This document shows, one piece after another, positions 5,195 to 6,705 of a stretch of 6,705 nucleotides of DNA (positions are counted from its first letter, which is position 1; each line of letters opens with the position of its first letter). The position numbers and the translations under genes were made by a program. Under the pieces are notes generated by a model. That model made no database searches. It saw only the letters and a list, made by a program, of their open reading frames with translations, and was not told where the DNA came from. The DNA is from Chloroflexota bacterium (lineage in GTDB: Bacteria > Chloroflexota > Anaerolineae > Aggregatilineales > UBA2796), in NCBI GenBank assembly GCA_003695215.1, contig RFIM01000159.1, positions 1 through 6,705 on the forward strand. The letters are read 5' to 3'.

Positions 5195-6705
5195 ATGCGA
5201 TTTGATTTCGGCTCTTTTCTGATCGGTTTGGTCAGCGGCCTGCTGATCGCCTTAGGCATATACCGTCTGCGCGGCACTTGGCAGCGCTTGCGCCAAAGCG
5301 CTCAGGAAGGCGCTACTGGCGTGCGCAGCTTTCTGAGCGCGCCGCCTGAAGTGCGCTATGCCAAGCGCGCCGCTGAGCTTTTCAATGCCTATCATCTTGG
5401 CGGCGCTATCTTGCCGCTCAGCGAGATTTACCTCGAGCCGCAATTCCTCGCGCCGATTGAAGCGCCCAAGCCGCGCGATGAAGAATCTACAGCTGCAGCG
5501 CACATCGTCCCGATCATCCACGACTTTCCCGCCGCCTACGCGCCCTACAACGTCGAGACCATCAGCGCGCTTGACCTACAAAGAGGCGAGCGGCACTTAG
5601 CCTTGTTGGCGCGCAGCGGCATGGGCAAAAGCACGACCTTAGCCGTGCTTGGCTTAGTCGCGCTCGGCGAAATCGCGCTGCAGGTTGTCGATACGACTCG
5701 CGATGAATACTTCGAGCGCATCCTGGCCAATAGCCCTGCCAGTGAGCACGAGCGCTTGCGCCGCCAGTATCAGGAAAATCAACGGCGTGCGCTGGAGAAG
5801 CTGAATGCGCGCTTCAAACGCACTGATGAGCGCGCAACTGAGGTGGTGGACTTCCGCAGCTTGTTGCCGATCCTAGTTCACCTGCGCGATATCGACGTGC
5901 GCCCAGAGACCTATGGCGTCCAGCCGCCTGCGCCGCCTGCCGAAGGCACAGATTCCGCCACAGGCAAGCGCAGCACGCAATCGGGCAGCAAGGTGACGCT
6001 CAAGCCGCTCGATCCTGCTGAGCCAATAGTCAGGGCGCTGCAAAGGCGCTTTGGCGGCGCGGCTGCAAGCCAATTGCCCAAGCTAGTCTATCGACGGCTG
6101 GCTGCAGGCACGTGCCTTGTGCTGCTCGACGGCTACGATGAGCTGCCAGAGGCGGAGAAGCCTGCCAAGTTGGCGTGGTTGCATCAATTCATGGCGCTCT
6201 ATAGCGCTAATTTCGTGATCATCGCTGCTGACGTCAATGGCTACGATCCGCTGCTCAATCTCGGCTTCCAAGCCTGCTATCTGCGCGCTTGGCGCGAAGC
6301 CGACTTCGCTCAGCTGGCAGAGCGCTGGGCAGCAGCCTGGACGAAAACAGGCAAGCGTGTCGCCACGCCCGATGCCAAGCAAATCGCGCGCGCCAAGGCA
6401 GGCACGCGCGGGCGCACTATCCTGGATGTGACGCTCAAGATTTGGTCGGATTACGCCAACGACCTGAAAGTGCCAGGTCGGCTTGGCTGGTACGATTTCT
6501 TCGTGCGGCGCCATCTGCCTAATGAAGCGCTGCGCCCGATCGTGCAGCGCGCTGCTGCTGAGATTCTAAACGGGCAAGGTGCGCCTTTGCCGCGCGATCG
6601 CTTCAAGGCACTCCTGTCCGAAACTTTCACAGGCGCTGATGGCAAGCCGACGCTGAACATAGAGGCTGAGCTGAGCAAGTTGCTCAAATCAGGCTTGCTG
6701 GTGGA
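5195..6705 (+). CDS. Membrane-anchored NACHT-domain (STAND) ATPase, 3' end cut by window
   Basis: Open from ATG 5195 to the window end (503 residues seen, no stop), this is a NACHT-type STAND P-loop ATPase. Residues 6-23 form one transmembrane helix (GSFLIGLVSGLLIALGIY) followed by Arg24, Arg26 and more arginines, which predicts the bulk of the protein in the cytoplasm. Residues 27-130 form an unrecognised linker domain. The Walker A is ARSGMGKS (139-146, K145), with Ala where Gly is usual. A charged helical stretch, perhaps coiled coil, covers about 184-214. LLPILVHLRD (223-232) is a typical NACHT strand. A Pro/Ser/Thr-rich insert (about 237-277) follows, then Walker B LVLLDGYDEL (308-317). 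The sensor-1 region reads IIAADVNGYDPL, without the usual arginine. A helical region after 363 (RAWREADFAQLAERW) is like the post-NACHT arm. Bacterial NACHT proteins act in phage defence or signalling, but the deciding C-terminal sensor is outside the window, so the role is open. Confidence 0.85.
   Translation, partial: MRFDFGSFLIGLVSGLLIALGIYRLRGTWQRLRQSAQEGATGVRSFLSAPPEVRYAKRAAELFNAYHLGGAILPLSEIYLEPQFLAPIEAPKPRDEESTAAAHIVPIIHDFPAAYAPYNVETISALDLQRGERHLALLARSGMGKSTTLAVLGLVALGEIALQVVDTTRDEYFERILANSPASEHERLRRQYQENQRRALEKLNARFKRTDERATEVVDFRSLLPILVHLRDIDVRPETYGVQPPAPPAEGTDSATGKRSTQSGSKVTLKPLDPAEPIVRALQRRFGGAAASQLPKLVYRRLAAGTCLVLLDGYDELPEAEKPAKLAWLHQFMALYSANFVIIAADVNGYDPLLNLGFQACYLRAWREADFAQLAERWAAAWTKTGKRVATPDAKQIARAKAGTRGRTILDVTLKIWSDYANDLKVPGRLGWYDFFVRRHLPNEALRPIVQRAAAEILNGQGAPLPRDRFKALLSETFTGADGKPTLNIEAELSKLLKSGLLV

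Noticed and set aside
6083..6514. Minus-strand open frame of 143 codons
   Set aside because: It is antisense to the NACHT Walker B region, where the plus-strand frame has convincing motifs and stays open to the window end.
1..6705. CRISPR array, tRNA, insertion sequence or prophage
   Set aside because: I found no spaced direct repeats, no tRNA-like cloverleaf, and no transposase, integrase or phage structural motifs on either strand.

Overview
The window carries five protein-coding genes packed with almost no spare DNA: an ABC exporter half cut by the left edge, a convergent secreted or membrane-anchored esterase, and then a rightward run of a YchF-like P-loop NTPase, an extended SDR epimerase/reductase and a membrane-anchored NACHT-domain ATPase cut by the right edge. 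I see no tRNA, rRNA, CRISPR array, insertion sequence, integrase or phage gene. The only real intergenic spaces are about 95 bases (2943-3037) and 58 bases (5137-5194). The base composition is GC-rich with very frequent GCGC/GGCGC strings, CGC for arginine, GGC for glycine and much TTG for leucine. Codon use looks the same in all five genes, so there is no obvious island boundary. The combination of a YchF variant lacking the usual switch motifs, a bacterial PAE/Notum-family esterase and a single-pass NACHT protein suggests Chloroflexota (Anaerolineae-like). This is inference, because no phylogenetic marker is present.

Left region (1-1881, +): the C-terminal part of a type IV ABC exporter half-transporter, complete apart from a short N-terminus, with a canonical catalytic ATP site and an enlarged first external loop. 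It most resembles the catalytic half of TM287/288-type heterodimers, so a partner gene may lie just upstream of the window. Its TAG stop and the stop of the opposing esterase gene (1878-2942, -) share one CTAG palindrome. The esterase is a PAE/Notum-type serine hydrolase with an N-terminal hydrophobic segment, and its body contains a perfect 18-bp palindrome.

Middle (2943-3037): an AT-richer divergent promoter region. A perfect TATAAT points right, and a TTGCAG-17-CATAAT promoter candidate points left across the same bases. Rightward, the YchF-like gene (3038-4117) and the SDR gene (4126-5136) are 8 bases apart and are probably co-transcribed.

Right region (5137-6705): a short spacer with a perfect 8-bp stem whose arm and loop contain a TATACT -10-like box, a good Shine-Dalgarno site, and then an open reading frame running off the window. 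It encodes an N-terminal transmembrane helix with a small-xxx-small ladder, a Walker A, a Walker B of NACHT type (LLDGYDEL) and an unusual sensor-1 region. It is the most interesting gene here: a membrane-tethered STAND-type ATPase of unknown job whose C-terminal sensor or effector lies outside the window.
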